Counted from the stretch's first letter, positions 40,906 to 50,023 are shown. The stretch is DNA of 64,000 nt from Methylobacterium sp. AMS5 (GCF_001542815.1 NZ_CP006992.1:3911501-3975500), one strand, 5' to 3'. Notes: generated by a model not told the origin, from the sequence alone. Program-made: numbers and translations.

Positions 40906-41604
40906 TTAAACCCCGGTGACGCCGAGGCCCGGCAAGACCTGCTGCACGCCTGCCGAATTCTTCGAGGAGATCAGCAGGCGCTTGTCCACGAGTTCGGTGA
41001 AGGCGGCCTGAGCGGTAGTGAGCGGGATGTCCAAGGCCCGATGCAGATCGGCCGCGTAGATCCGAACCGGCCTCCGCTCGGCCTTCTCCCACTCTGAAAC
41101 GATGTGGCTCAACGCCCGGATAGCGGCGTCCGACAAGGTTGGGTCCAATTTCCGGAAGGTGAGGACGCGGGGTCCCGACTTCGTGACTAGAACGCGGTCG
41201 GCATCATCACGGGCGGCGGCCTTCCTAGCTTGCTCGCGGGCATCGGCCTCGCGGCGGCGCACAGCCTCGGTGGTCATCGGAACGGACGAGGTGCCGATGC
41301 TGCGCTGAGCTGGTCCCGGAGCAACCGCTTTCGGGGCAACCGTGGCCGCCTTGATCGAGGCCGTAGTCTTCTCGACACTGGCGATCACGGGCGCGAAAGC
41401 CGCCTTGATCGAGGCGGCCAGCCCTCCGGGCGACGGGGCGGCAGCCGGGGCGGCCTGGAGACCCTTCACGACCGCGGAGATCACGGGGGCGGTATCGCGA
41501 AACAGCAAATTACCGTGGCCGACGCCACGGTTGCGGTCGGCGATGCTCCGCTCCGCCTGCTCCTGGACGGCGGCCTTACGCGGCCGGATTGCGGTCAAGT
41601 TCAT
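40906..41604 (-). CDS. Hypothetical protein with C-terminal winged-helix-like domain
   Basis: A 232-residue protein. The first 130 residues are Ala/Pro-rich and basic. The last 90 (about 140-225) include IRALSHIVSEWEKAER, then ALDIPLTTAQAAFTELVDKRLL, a likely winged helix. It is probably a DNA-binding protein of the element. It leads a three-gene minus-strand unit. Confidence 0.55.
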   Translation of the reverse strand: MNLTAIRPRKAAVQEQAERSIADRNRGVGHGNLLFRDTAPVISAVVKGLQAAPAAAPSPGGLAASIKAAFAPVIASVEKTTASIKAATVAPKAVAPGPAQRSIGTSSVPMTTEAVRRREADAREQARKAAARDDADRVLVTKSGPRVLTFRKLDPTLSDAAIRALSHIVSEWEKAERRPVRIYAADLHRALDIPLTTAQAAFTELVDKRLLISSKNSAGVQQVLPGLGVTGV

Positions 41605-41703
41605 GGCGTGTCCCCTCTGGCTCTAACTCTGATGGTTCGTGCGGAACGCACGGACGCGGTGGGATGGTGGAGGCCGCGGGCGCCGGAGGGGGTGGCGCTG
41701 CGC

Positions 41704-41958
41704 TCAGCGCTCAGTGCAACCGGTTTCACTGCGACCCGCATGGCCCTTTGAGGTGCCGGGCTGCACGATCTTGCGGCGCCGCGTCCAAACCTTCGGTTCA
41801 ACCGGGTCGTTGAGGTCATCGAGCGCGCGATTGACCGCCTCACGGATGAACCGCGCCCTCGAATAGCTTTCCGTCGTATTCGCGGCGCGTCTTTCCTGGA
41901 CGGCGCGGTCCAGCTTCTCGACAACGTCGGCGCGTTCCTTGTACCCGAGAGCAATCAT
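41704..41958 (-). CDS. Ribbon-helix-helix-like regulator
   Basis: An 84-residue protein starting MIALGYKERADVVEKLDRAV. The helix pair ERADVVEKLDRAVQERRAAN and SRARFIREAVNRALDDL fits the CopG/Arc fold seen in plasmid copy-control and antitoxin proteins. It is divergent from the replication gene at 42207 and probably controls it through the dyads between them. Repeat copy 6 lies at its 3' end. Confidence 0.65.
   Translation of the reverse strand: MIALGYKERADVVEKLDRAVQERRAANTTESYSRARFIREAVNRALDDLNDPVEPKVWTRRRKIVQPGTSKGHAGRSETGCTER
41716..41729 (+). repeat. Polarised repeat GCAACCGGTTTCAC, copy 6
   Basis: Within the last codons of the RHH gene and inside the same CAGTG...CACTG 20-mer as copy 2. 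Confidence 0.8.
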
Positions 41959-42052
41959 TGGAGCACCTGAGCAATCTACTACCCAGATATAGCAAAAACC
42001 GTATCTACTTGCAATACGCATTGGAGTAAAATAGTATATACCGACAACGACA

Positions 42053-42081
42053 GAGCCCCCGGACGATAAATCCGGGGGCTC
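42053..42081. promoter_or_regulatory. Strong hairpin between divergent regulator and replication genes
   Basis: GAGCCCCCGGA-CGATAAA-TCCGGGGGCTC is a perfect 11-bp stem with a 7-nt loop. It could be an attenuator, terminator or part of a replication origin. No U-run follows on either strand. Confidence 0.5.
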
Positions 42082-42146
42082 AACGTCTCATGGCGCAGTC
42101 GGCTTCTTGGCAGATTGGCGAATTCGCCTCGATCAACACTACGTCT

Positions 42147-42180
42147 CCATGACGATGTTAAGATTCTAGCCTCGTCATGG
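42147..42180. promoter_or_regulatory. 9-bp inverted repeat upstream of the replication gene (candidate operator)
   Basis: CCATGACGA (42147-42155) and TCGTCATGG (42172-42180) are perfect arms 16 nt apart. The second arm contains an upstream ATG of the frame, so the ATG at 42207 is the more likely start. A further GTCATGACCGTCA follows. Confidence 0.45.
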
Positions 42181-42206
42181 CGTTCGTCAAGGTGAGAGCC
42201 CTTGTC

Positions 42207-43562
42207 ATGACCGTCACAAGTCTCGATTTTTGTCAAAAAATCCCTTCGGACTTCCTCTCCCTGGAGCGTGCGGTGACCCGGAATGCGGGCGCCGTGATCA
42301 AGGACCCCTTCGCGATCCTGGTCCTGCGCTTCATCGCCGACCGCACCTTCGGCTGGTCGAAGACTGCCGAGTTCATCAGCGCCGCCCAGTTCCTCAACGG
42401 GATCGTCTCGAAGGGCGGCGAGCTGATCTGTGCAGGGCTGCCGCTCGGCAAGACTAAGCTCTACGACAGCCTGTCGATCCTGAAGCAGGCCGGCGCCCTC
42501 ACGGTCGAGACCATCCGCGGGCGGGTCCAATACAGCATCCCCCTGGAGTTCGCGATGCAGCTCAAGATGTCGAAGGCCGCAAAGGCGCGGCTCGCCCAGA
42601 CGGAAGAGGACGATCGCCCGGACCTGGGCGACGACTTCGCGGTAGAGCAGGCCGCTCCGGTAGTTCGTATTGCGGACAGCAGCCCCGTGAAACAGGGTAA
42701 GGCAGTTCGCCACGCGGACACTAAAGAGAGAACCAGTTCTTTCAGAACTATAACTGAAGAGAGAAGTGGCGAAGCTGTCGCTTCGCTTTGCGCGGTCGAA
42801 GACCCGATTGCTTCTAGTGAGCAGAGCAAGCTCGGGGCTGCTATTGCTTCCGTGAAGGACAAGGCTGCCGCCCTCATAGCGAAGCGCGCTGCGCGGGCTG
42901 CCGAGCACAATGGGCTTGCGCTGTTCGAGGGCTTTGCGGCTGCTGCTCAGGAAGCCTGGGTCGAGGCGAGCCCGCTGCCCGCCCCCACGGGGAAGCAGAT
43001 CGGCCGGCTGCGCAACCACTCGAAGGCATGGAACCACGAGGGGGTCACCTTCCTGGGCTTCCTGGAATGGTGCGCCGCGAACTGGCGCGGCGTCTGGGCC
43101 TCGAAGATGTCACACGTTCCTGACCCGAAGATTGCGGAGCTGTTCTCGGAGTACCCCTCCGTCGAGAGCATCCTGATCTTCCACAAGGCGTTCCGCGACA
43201 GCTACGACCGGCGTGACACCCAGCGCATCCGGGCCGGGCTGACCCGCCGGGACAACCTGATCCGGCAGTACGCCTACCGGGGCTTTTCCCTCGCGGATGC
43301 CGAGCGGGAGGCGGATGAGGTGCTGGCCCGTGAAAAGGTCCGCGAGGACCTGAACGCCGATCGCCTAAAGCATAACGAGGCCGTCCGGCGCCTGGAGGCC
43401 AAGGAGCAGGACCTGGATACGCGCATCGCGCTCGGTAAGGCCCGGCTCGCGATGCAACCGGTTTCACTGGCGAGGCAACCGTTGAAAGTGGTGGTTACCC
43501 ATGATTTGGATAAGTTGCCGTCTCTGCCCGAGTGGAAGGACGAGGAGGAGGCGTTCGCATGA
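42207..43562 (+). CDS. Phage replication protein O-like initiator
   Basis: A 451-residue protein. The N-terminal 90 residues carry the winged-helix pattern of O-type replication proteins: IPSDFLSLERAV, then DPFAILVLRFIADRTFGWSK and EFISAAQFLNG. The middle is low complexity. A second conserved block (about 260-340) contains PTGKQIGRLRNHSKAWNHEG. The C-terminal third is charged coiled coil. Proteins of this type open origins and load a helicase. It overlaps the next gene by ATGA (43559-43562). An ATG at 42177 inside a dyad is a less likely start. Confidence 0.65.
   Translation: MTVTSLDFCQKIPSDFLSLERAVTRNAGAVIKDPFAILVLRFIADRTFGWSKTAEFISAAQFLNGIVSKGGELICAGLPLGKTKLYDSLSILKQAGALTVETIRGRVQYSIPLEFAMQLKMSKAAKARLAQTEEDDRPDLGDDFAVEQAAPVVRIADSSPVKQGKAVRHADTKERTSSFRTITEERSGEAVASLCAVEDPIASSEQSKLGAAIASVKDKAAALIAKRAARAAEHNGLALFEGFAAAAQEAWVEASPLPAPTGKQIGRLRNHSKAWNHEGVTFLGFLEWCAANWRGVWASKMSHVPDPKIAELFSEYPSVESILIFHKAFRDSYDRRDTQRIRAGLTRRDNLIRQYAYRGFSLADAEREADEVLAREKVREDLNADRLKHNEAVRRLEAKEQDLDTRIALGKARLAMQPVSLARQPLKVVVTHDLDKLPSLPEWKDEEEAFA
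43454..43467 (+). repeat. Polarised repeat GCAACCGGTTTCAC, copy 7
   Basis: Near the 3' end of the replication gene, in the sense direction; encodes MQPVSL. Confidence 0.8.
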
Positions 43563-43634
43563 GCATCGGCAGCGTGCCGAAGTTGCGCGCTGTTACCCCG
43601 CTATGCTACCCCGCAGCTCAAGCAGCCCGGTCTA
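43559..43634 (+). pseudogene. Second replication-module gene, cut by an insertion sequence after 25 codons
   Basis: Starts MSIGSVPKLRAVTPLC with ATGA coupling to the O-like gene, the usual place of a helicase or helicase-loader gene. It is broken by the IS at 43635. Bridging the IS (removing one TA duplicate) gives an in-frame continuation KSLISMRWLVADG in the right flank, but no longer conserved body, so more than the IS is missing. Product unknown. Confidence 0.55.
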
Positions 43635-44466
43635 GGCTCTGGACTCATAACCAATAGCTGACGGTGGCTGCGATGGAGACGGCGGCGAGATAGTTGGTTG
43701 CGAGCCTGTCGTATCGCGTGGCAACACGACGGAAGTCCTTGATGCGACCGAACATACGCTCGATGGCGTTGCGGCCTTTGTAGAGGACTGGCGAGAAGCA
43801 CGGCTTCCAGCGCCGATTGGATTTCGGCGGGATGTTGGGGGCGGCTCCCGTCGCCTCGATCTGCCGACGGATGGCGTCGCTGTCGTAGCCTTTGTCGGCG
43901 AGCAGGATGCGGCACCGGGGCGAACGCTCGAGGAGTAAGGCTCCTGCCTTGCAGTCCGCGACCTGTCCGCCTGTCAGCAGGAAAGCAAGCGGGCGGCAGA
44001 ACCGGTCGGTGAGCGCATGGATTTTGGTCGTGCGCCCGCCCCGCGAACGGCCGATGGCCTGATTATGCTCCCCCCTTTTCCGCCGGATGCGCAGCGATGC
44101 GCCTTCACGGCCGAGGAATCGATGAGCACCTGCGAGGGTGGGCCGCCAGCCTTGGCCAGGGTCTCGAACAGATCGGTCCAGACCCCCTTGGCCGCCCACC
44201 GCACGAAGCGATTGTAGAGCGTCTTTCTTGGACCATAAACCTCGCGTGGCGCATCCGCCCAACGCCCGCCCGACTTCAGCACGTGGATGATGCCGCTGAT
44301 CACCCGACGGTCATCGACGCGATCCTTGCCTCGCGTATCTGTCGGCAAGTGCGGCTCAATCTTCGCAAACTGTGCGTCCGTCAGCCAAAACTCGTCCATC
44401 CGGTCCTCCTTCATCACAAAGGAATCACGGACACTCCTGCCAAGCCAAATTTATGGGTCCAGAGCC
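43635..44466. mobile_element. IS5-family element (IS427-like), complete, 832 bp
   Basis: Terminal inverted repeats GGCTCTGGACTCATAA (43635) and TTATGGGTCCAGAGCC (44451-44466) differ at one position. The flanks show a TA duplication. It carries one transposase made by frameshifting. Confidence 0.85.
43645..44417 (-). CDS. IS5-family transposase produced by -1 frameshift
   Basis: Two overlapping frames: the first (44417 to 43974) begins MMKEDRMDEFWLTDAQFAKIEPHLP and holds the first catalytic Asp in LIDSSAVKAH. The second continues EHNQAIGRSRGGRTTKIHAL, with LLADKGYDSD (second Asp) and YKGRNAIERMFGRIKDFRR (final Glu). The frames join at a slippery A4G6 tract at 44079-44070, where a -1 shift converts GGKGGSII to GGKGGEHNQ. 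Full catalytic capacity appears retained. Confidence 0.85.
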
Positions 44467-44511
44467 TAAGTCGTTGATTTCAATGCGCTGGTTGGTTGCG
44501 GACGGTTGTCC

Positions 44512-44525
44512 CACCCCTTCCGCCA
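44512..44525 (+). repeat. 14-bp direct repeat, candidate right attachment core
   Basis: CACCCCTTCCGCCA, identical to 29281-29294 and in the same orientation, 15.2 kb apart. Confidence 0.35.
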
Positions 44526-44814
44526 ATCAAATCGAGCACTTAACCGATCGTCGGCCTCGTCATTGCCCTCCGACACCGCCTTTGGCGTGCCGGGTTTTGT
44601 GCCGTACTTCGCCATGGCCTCGTGCAGGTGGGCGGTGATCATGACCTTATTAGATGGGCCGTGAGAAAAACGCCTTCCTGAGTGCGAACAGACGGTGCAC
44701 GCGGCAGGTCGCGCCGACCCTCGCCCTACCGTCCTCCTGAACGTACGAGCCACGGTCAGCCTCGACAGCGGTGGCGGGAGTTACGCGATCATCGAAGGCG
44801 GGATCGATGGCGCG

Positions 44815-44851
44815 GTTCTTCCGGGGAGGCCGAAGCCTGAGATCGCGGCCA
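44815..44851 (+). repeat. 37-bp inverted repeat, copy A
   Basis: Begins GTTCTTCCGGGGAGG and ends GATCGCGGCCA; identical on the opposite strand at 50994-51030. In one frame both copies read VLPGRPKPEIAA. Confidence 0.85.
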
Positions 44852-45017
44852 GTCTCCGATTCGAGTTCGAGAGATCGGCGGTGAACGATGGTGCGCGAGC
44901 CCGTCGAGTGCACCATCGGAGCCGACAGGGGGACCGCACGCGCGCAAAGCGGGCGGGACCCCTCTTGATGGAAGGATCAAGGACCGAAAGAAATACCATG
45001 CGCCTCCAGGCGGCGCG

Positions 45018-46895
45018 CTACCCAATAGGCTCGCCTTGGCCTTTTAACCGCTTCATGCCTTCGTGGTATCTGCGCTCCTCCCGCTCAATGCACGCGCGCA
45101 TCTCTTCGTTCTTGGCGCGCACGTCCTTGATCAGAAGCTCGTCGAGCCGCTCTCCGGGAGAGGCGTGGGCGAGGTTTCGCAATATTGCTCCAGCGATCGT
45201 ATCGGAGGGTGCGGGAGACAGATCGGAACGACAATCGTTGAACAGAGGGCGGAACACCATCCTCGGAGTTCGTTGCGGCTTCCGGTCCATCGGAGTAAAG
45301 GCCAGTTTCAGCGCACCATCGCCTGGAAGAAGATGCAACTGGTTCTCGCATTCTCCCGTCGTCCCCAAGACGTTTTCATAAATGTCGCGCACAAGGTATC
45401 CGCTATTGTGATTTGTATTCACATAGTAAAACTCGCCGTGACCAATATTTTGTGGTTGCTGTAAACTTCCAAAGACATCCATTGCGCCATGCTGTATCAC
45501 CGAAGTGTGATGCACGAACATGCCGTCCTCGACGGTGATCGCCAACCGCGCGCGGCCCGTTGCTCTCTCCCGGTAGATCGACAGGAACATGGGCTTTCCA
45601 CCCCATAAGAAACGCTGGTTGTCGTCCGAGAGCACATTCCACGTCGCTTCCCAACCGCCCTTCGCGTCGCCGACTTGGTCGTCGATGATGCGGACAGCCT
45701 CAGGGCCGTGGGCACTCGCCAGCGCGTTCCGGACGCGCTCCAAGTAGGGGTCCAAGATTCGCGGCGGCCTCACCGGCAAGGAAAGCTCCGCTTGTAACCG
45801 CTCTCGGAACCGCACATCACACTCGTCTTGCGCCTTCCTGTAGGCGGCATACTCGTCGGTGAAGGTGGGTTCGACCTCCGCGATCGTCACCAACTCCGAT
45901 CGGTATTGAGTTACGGCGGCCTCGTAGATCAGGGCATTCTCGGTCCCGAATCTTTCGATGAGGGCAGCCACGATCGGGTCATGATCGGGCGAATGCCTCC
46001 TGGGGCTGAGCCTGTACGGCACCGCGTCGCCCACCCGGACTGGCGTGTAGAGCACTCCGATCAGAATGCTAGGCGCCAGAAAATGCACCCCGTCGATATC
46101 GTCGCTGTCCTCCCCAATAGGCCCATTTACTGGCTGACCGAGCCGTTCGATCTCGTCCAGGGTTTTCAGGCGCAAATCGCGCCACCTCGTGTTGTCTCTC
46201 ACGTCGCGGGTATCGTCGATCTCGGCGAAAACGCGAGTCGCGTTCAGTGGAAGCTCGCAGGCGTCGTCGAGGTATCGTTCCAAGTCCACGGCGGCCTTAA
46301 CCCGCGCAAGCACGTCGCCCATGCGCTCGACGAACTCGCGCCGCCCGATTTCGGAGCGACGCAACACCGATCGCGCGCGGGTGTCGAACGAGGTCCCCTC
46401 GACGAGGTTGAGCACCGCTTGGCGCCGACCGTCTTCGGGCGCCACGCGTCCGGACGCGGTCAGGTCGGCCCAGGCGTGAGCAAGCCGCACGAAGAATGCT
46501 CCGTGGGCGTTGTACTCACCGGCTTTCACAGCCGAAGGAAGCGGCTCCAAGGAAAATCTAACGTAGCGCTTGCGCTTTTTCAGAGCGCTCTCGGCCGGTT
46601 CACGCCCAAAGCACTTCTGAAACAGCGCAGCGACGTTCGCATGCACGCTCTCCGCGCCTGCGCCCTCGACCATGCGGCCGAGGTTACGAGCCATGCGCGG
46701 CCGATCGGCCTCCGGAATTCTCGGGATCACCGAGACCTCTTCGGCGACACGGTCGGCCTCCTCCAGCCGCGCCCGCGTCTGGAGGAGGCTTTCGGCATGG
46801 TGTTCAACGGATCGATCCGAGGTGGCCAACGCAGAGGCGTTGGCTGGTGCTGGAGTGAACCGGGCACGGGCGTCGATAACGTTCTCGTCAGGCAC
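45018..46895 (-). CDS. Large hypothetical protein of the 45-51 kb module
   Basis: A protein of about 625 residues that I do not recognise. I prefer a GTG at 46895 (PDENVIDARARF) because GAGGAG is 6 nt upstream and the DUF4258-like gene ends 14 nt before; the frame further upstream is the shadow of that gene. The first 270 residues are helical and charged. The C-terminal half has beta-rich stretches (AIHTSVIQHGAMDVFG-like: HHTSVIQHGAMDVF, then GHGEFYYVNTNHNSGYLVRDIYEN) and a charged tail. No enzymatic motif, signal or membrane segment is seen. Confidence 0.5.
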   Translation of the reverse strand: MPDENVIDARARFTPAPANASALATSDRSVEHHAESLLQTRARLEEADRVAEEVSVIPRIPEADRPRMARNLGRMVEGAGAESVHANVAALFQKCFGREPAESALKKRKRYVRFSLEPLPSAVKAGEYNAHGAFFVRLAHAWADLTASGRVAPEDGRRQAVLNLVEGTSFDTRARSVLRRSEIGRREFVERMGDVLARVKAAVDLERYLDDACELPLNATRVFAEIDDTRDVRDNTRWRDLRLKTLDEIERLGQPVNGPIGEDSDDIDGVHFLAPSILIGVLYTPVRVGDAVPYRLSPRRHSPDHDPIVAALIERFGTENALIYEAAVTQYRSELVTIAEVEPTFTDEYAAYRKAQDECDVRFRERLQAELSLPVRPPRILDPYLERVRNALASAHGPEAVRIIDDQVGDAKGGWEATWNVLSDDNQRFLWGGKPMFLSIYRERATGRARLAITVEDGMFVHHTSVIQHGAMDVFGSLQQPQNIGHGEFYYVNTNHNSGYLVRDIYENVLGTTGECENQLHLLPGDGALKLAFTPMDRKPQRTPRMVFRPLFNDCRSDLSPAPSDTIAGAILRNLAHASPGERLDELLIKDVRAKNEEMRACIEREERRYHEGMKRLKGQGEPIG

Positions 46896-46908
46896 GGGCA
46901 CCTCCTCG

Positions 46909-47253
46909 TCAAACGCGAGCAGACCGACAACGACCGCCCGCGCGCCGACGCCTTGCCGCCGCCGGATCGCACCGGATGACCGTGACGACCCGGTCACCGT
47001 CGCCAAGGATAAGCTCCATCCGCCTAGCCTTGTCGATGACGGCGATCGGCAGTTCTTCGGCTGCGAGTTCCTGTGCTCGGCGGCTTGATAGGCGTAAGCT
47101 TCGTCGGCCGAACGAGGTCGGGATTTCGACGTCTCCGAAGCGGAACAGCAAGGCAATGGCGGCCTCTGTAACACCCCGCTGCGCAGTCCGGGTCCGGGCG
47201 TGTTGCGAGAGGCTGAGAGCCGTATCGTAGCAGGTCGGGAGTGTGTCGGTCAT
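46909..47253 (-). CDS. DUF4258-like small protein
   Basis: A 114-residue protein. HARTRTAQRGVTEAAIALLFRFGDVE, then KARRMELILGDGDRVVTVIR matches the DUF4258/BrnT-like fold, whose members include ribonuclease-like toxins and regulators. It starts MTDTLPTCYD at 47253 and is followed closely by the large hypothetical gene, so the pair may be one unit. The tail is Arg-rich. The gap 47254-47431 shows nothing. Confidence 0.6.
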   Translation of the reverse strand: MTDTLPTCYDTALSLSQHARTRTAQRGVTEAAIALLFRFGDVEIPTSFGRRSLRLSSRRAQELAAEELPIAVIDKARRMELILGDGDRVVTVIRCDPAAARRRRAGGRCRSARV

Positions 47254-47431
47254 CGTGTGGTCCTCGGTTGGTGCATTCAAACTGGCCCAACCGCAGGCAC
47301 TTCGCGACCGCAGACTTGACGGCAAATTTGGGGTTAAAAGGTCACTTATTTGGGGGGCAATCAGGGGGCGACCTGACGCATGCTTGGCAAGCGGTAAGAG
47401 TCAGTGCCCGCTCCCCCGGCGATGCGGCTGT

Positions 47432-50023
47432 TCACGCGGCCCTCTGTTCGTCGAGCGGCTCCGTCGAGAGACGTTCAAACGTCGTATTCACGAGCCTGAC
47501 CTCGCGCTCGGTCAGCTTTCCGGCCTTCGGCAGGAGGCGGACGTCGGTGACCCCTGCCTTCTGCATCTTGCCGCGCCAGTACCGCACCTTCTGTCGCTCG
47601 GCGTCGGACATGGCGCCGCCCTCATCCAAGCAACGCACCGGCTTGTCGATAATAACACCGGGAGCATGCTCGATGGTGCCACCCAGGCGACGATGGAGGT
47701 ACTCGGCTTGCTTGCGCGAGAACACGTAGATCACCACCGGCTCGGCAGAGCAGAAATCGCGCAGCACGCAGCGCATCACAAACTGGTACATGGCGTTCGA
47801 CTCGCGCCAGTCGGTCAAGTCCTGCGCCGTCATCCCGCACACTTCACGCAGGGTGCCGATCTCGAATTGGCTCGCCTTCATTGCCGCGAGCCATGCAACG
47901 CGCTTGTAGTGCTGGAGGTCGTTGCGTCCGTGCGCCTTGGGGCTGATGTAGTCGCGCTGGTCGAGCTTCGACTTCGCCCGCAGTCGCTCATTGGCCGTCC
48001 AGAGCACCGGCACGGCGTCAGCGTCCTTCTTGATCCAGGCCGAGACCGTTTCGAGTGGCATGTCGCCCTCGCGGAAGCGCGTGATCGAGCTATCCCGATT
48101 CTGCGAAAAGTACCTGATGGTGATCCGCTGCGCGGTCGGCACAAGGCGCTTACGGCGCTCGAAGCCGATGGACTCGAACGAAACTCCCCACTTCTGAGCC
48201 CACGCCTTGACGGTGACGGACTTCATCGCCTCGTCGCCCAGCAGGCGCACCGATGTGAACGAGCCGAGGTTGAGTGGCGAGACGACAGCGAAGAACTCCA
48301 GCCTGCCCCCTTCGGTGGGGTCGTCCCACGCCCTGCGCTTGACCCACACGTGGGTATTCGGCTTCGAGAGCAGAACGCAGAGACCGTGGTGGACCTTGTC
48401 GTAGTCATCCACGACCGTCACCCGCGCGAGATCGCGCCCAGCAGTCGTCAGTTCGAGACCATAGCAGTTGCCGTCCGCCTGGGCGGTTTGAACGTAGCGG
48501 CGCAGCACCTCCTGATGGTTCTGCGCGTCGATCTTGAACACCTCGAAGACGTCTGGCACCTCATCGAACACGATTTCGCAGTCGCCCCAACGTGACCAGT
48601 CCATTTGGGCGGCGCCAGCCTGGGTCACGAAGACGATCGTCGGCCTGCCAGCCGGTTCGTTGTCGAGGTCCTTGCGGATGTTCATCAATTGAAGCGGCAC
48701 CTTCAGGTCCTGCCGCTGGCTATGCGCCTCGGAAATCCGAAAACGAGTGGCGACCACCGGACCAGCGATCTCGAAAAACTCCTGGCGCCGCTTTTCGATG
48801 GTTTCGATTTTGTCCGCGACGTAGACGTAGCGGCCCCGCTCGCGGGCGATGCGGGCGAGTTCGTCGTGCGTTTTGCCCTCACCGCACTCACCTTCCTTGA
48901 CCTGCACGGTTAGGCCAGTCTCGTCGCGCTCCAGAATAGGGCTCCACACCTCCTCGTCGTTCTCGCCGACCGGCAAGCTCATGATCCAGTCGATGAGTTC
49001 GGCAGCCTTCTGCTCGCCGTGCTGCCGGACGAAGTAGCCGCTGTCCGTGGCATCGATTCCTTGGAAGAGGTGCTCCAACTCGCCGTAGGTCAGGCCGCCG
49101 CCGGTTTTGGCCCACACCATGCCGAGCAACGCACCCATCGTCTCCCAATGGCTGCGCCCAACGATGCAGTTGCAGTACATGTCAGCCCAGGCCGGGTTAA
49201 AAACGGCCGGGTTGTCGAGGCCGATGTCCGGCCGGATCGTGCGGTCAGCGCGGCGCTGAAGCATCGCAGTGACCTGCTCCGGCGACGGTGCCTCCTTAGG
49301 AGGCTTGGGCTGTTTGACTTCGACGTACGCCGTCCAGCTACCAGGGTGATGCTCTTGGGTGAGTGTCTGCCGCGCGAGCGCGGCATCGACGCTCAAGGGC
49401 GGTGCGTTAAGATGCTCCATCGTCGTGCTGACGTTGGGCGGCGCGAAGACGAAATCACCGGGATCGTAGATCGACAGGTCGGCTTGCCGACCGAAGGCCG
49501 TCCAGTTGAGCCAGATCGCGACGCGCAGCGTCTCAGGCCGGGTCATGTCCCGATCAACGTCGATCACCACCCGGAACTTCGGCTTCGCGGGCGAGTGGCT
49601 GAAGCTCGTGTACATGAAGTACGCACAACCGAGCCCGTCGAGAGCGGTGGCTACCTCCTCCATCGTGACGGTAGGACGGCCGTAGTCGCTGTTGTCCACG
49701 TCGGCCACGAAGAGGCAAAGCTGGTCGGCCTCAGCCGCGCCGCTGCGCCAACATCCGAACTTCGAGAAGGACACGCCGGTCTTAGGGTTGGTGAAGGTTC
49801 GCTCGCCGGGCATGTAGGCTGTCGGCACCCAGCCGTAGGTCTCGCGCTTGTCGGCCTGCGGATGTGGGTAGCGCAGGTCGTTGAGCACGTGGTCGCGCAA
49901 TGCGGCGAAAGTAAGCAGGTCGTGGACGTCCGTCACCGACGCCATGTCCAGGCGCGTCGTGCCGGAGTTCCCGCAAGTGTACATGCGAGTGAGATCGCTT
50001 ACGCAGTAAATGCGGCTGTTCAT
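47432..50023 (-). CDS. Helicase-primase-like replication protein
   Basis: An 863-residue protein. The N-terminal third has primase-like features: FVADVDNSDYGRPTVTMEEV, then SFSHSPAKPKFRVVIDVDRD, a pattern of plasmid and satellite replicases. A P-loop GECGEGKTHDEL lies near residue 385, and IVFDEVPDVFEV near 490 fits Walker B. The C-terminal part is helical. I prefer the ATG at 50023 (MNSRIYCVSDL). It probably replicates the 45-51 kb module; the AT-rich region upstream has repeated TGAAACA sites. Divergent from the next gene. Confidence 0.6.
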   Translation of the reverse strand: MNSRIYCVSDLTRMYTCGNSGTTRLDMASVTDVHDLLTFAALRDHVLNDLRYPHPQADKRETYGWVPTAYMPGERTFTNPKTGVSFSKFGCWRSGAAEADQLCLFVADVDNSDYGRPTVTMEEVATALDGLGCAYFMYTSFSHSPAKPKFRVVIDVDRDMTRPETLRVAIWLNWTAFGRQADLSIYDPGDFVFAPPNVSTTMEHLNAPPLSVDAALARQTLTQEHHPGSWTAYVEVKQPKPPKEAPSPEQVTAMLQRRADRTIRPDIGLDNPAVFNPAWADMYCNCIVGRSHWETMGALLGMVWAKTGGGLTYGELEHLFQGIDATDSGYFVRQHGEQKAAELIDWIMSLPVGENDEEVWSPILERDETGLTVQVKEGECGEGKTHDELARIARERGRYVYVADKIETIEKRRQEFFEIAGPVVATRFRISEAHSQRQDLKVPLQLMNIRKDLDNEPAGRPTIVFVTQAGAAQMDWSRWGDCEIVFDEVPDVFEVFKIDAQNHQEVLRRYVQTAQADGNCYGLELTTAGRDLARVTVVDDYDKVHHGLCVLLSKPNTHVWVKRRAWDDPTEGGRLEFFAVVSPLNLGSFTSVRLLGDEAMKSVTVKAWAQKWGVSFESIGFERRKRLVPTAQRITIRYFSQNRDSSITRFREGDMPLETVSAWIKKDADAVPVLWTANERLRAKSKLDQRDYISPKAHGRNDLQHYKRVAWLAAMKASQFEIGTLREVCGMTAQDLTDWRESNAMYQFVMRCVLRDFCSAEPVVIYVFSRKQAEYLHRRLGGTIEHAPGVIIDKPVRCLDEGGAMSDAERQKVRYWRGKMQKAGVTDVRLLPKAGKLTEREVRLVNTTFERLSTEPLDEQRAA

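Larger units (their letters stand above)
44467..45017. other. Gene-poor junction with att-like repeats
   Basis: No convincing full gene. It contains the 14-bp repeat shared with 29281, the TAAGTC/TTGATTTC block resembling 59697-59750, and one copy of a 37-bp repeat. A short minus-strand frame (44643 to 44466) encodes AMAKYGTKPGTPKAVSE and ends WDNRPQPTSALKSTT; it may be a fragment of a displaced gene. Confidence 0.4.

Noticed and set aside
41317..41340. GCAACCGCTTTCGG and nearby GGCAACCG as degenerate repeat copies
   Set aside because: Core palindrome broken (CCGC); differs at several positions and is within Ala/Pro-coding sequence.
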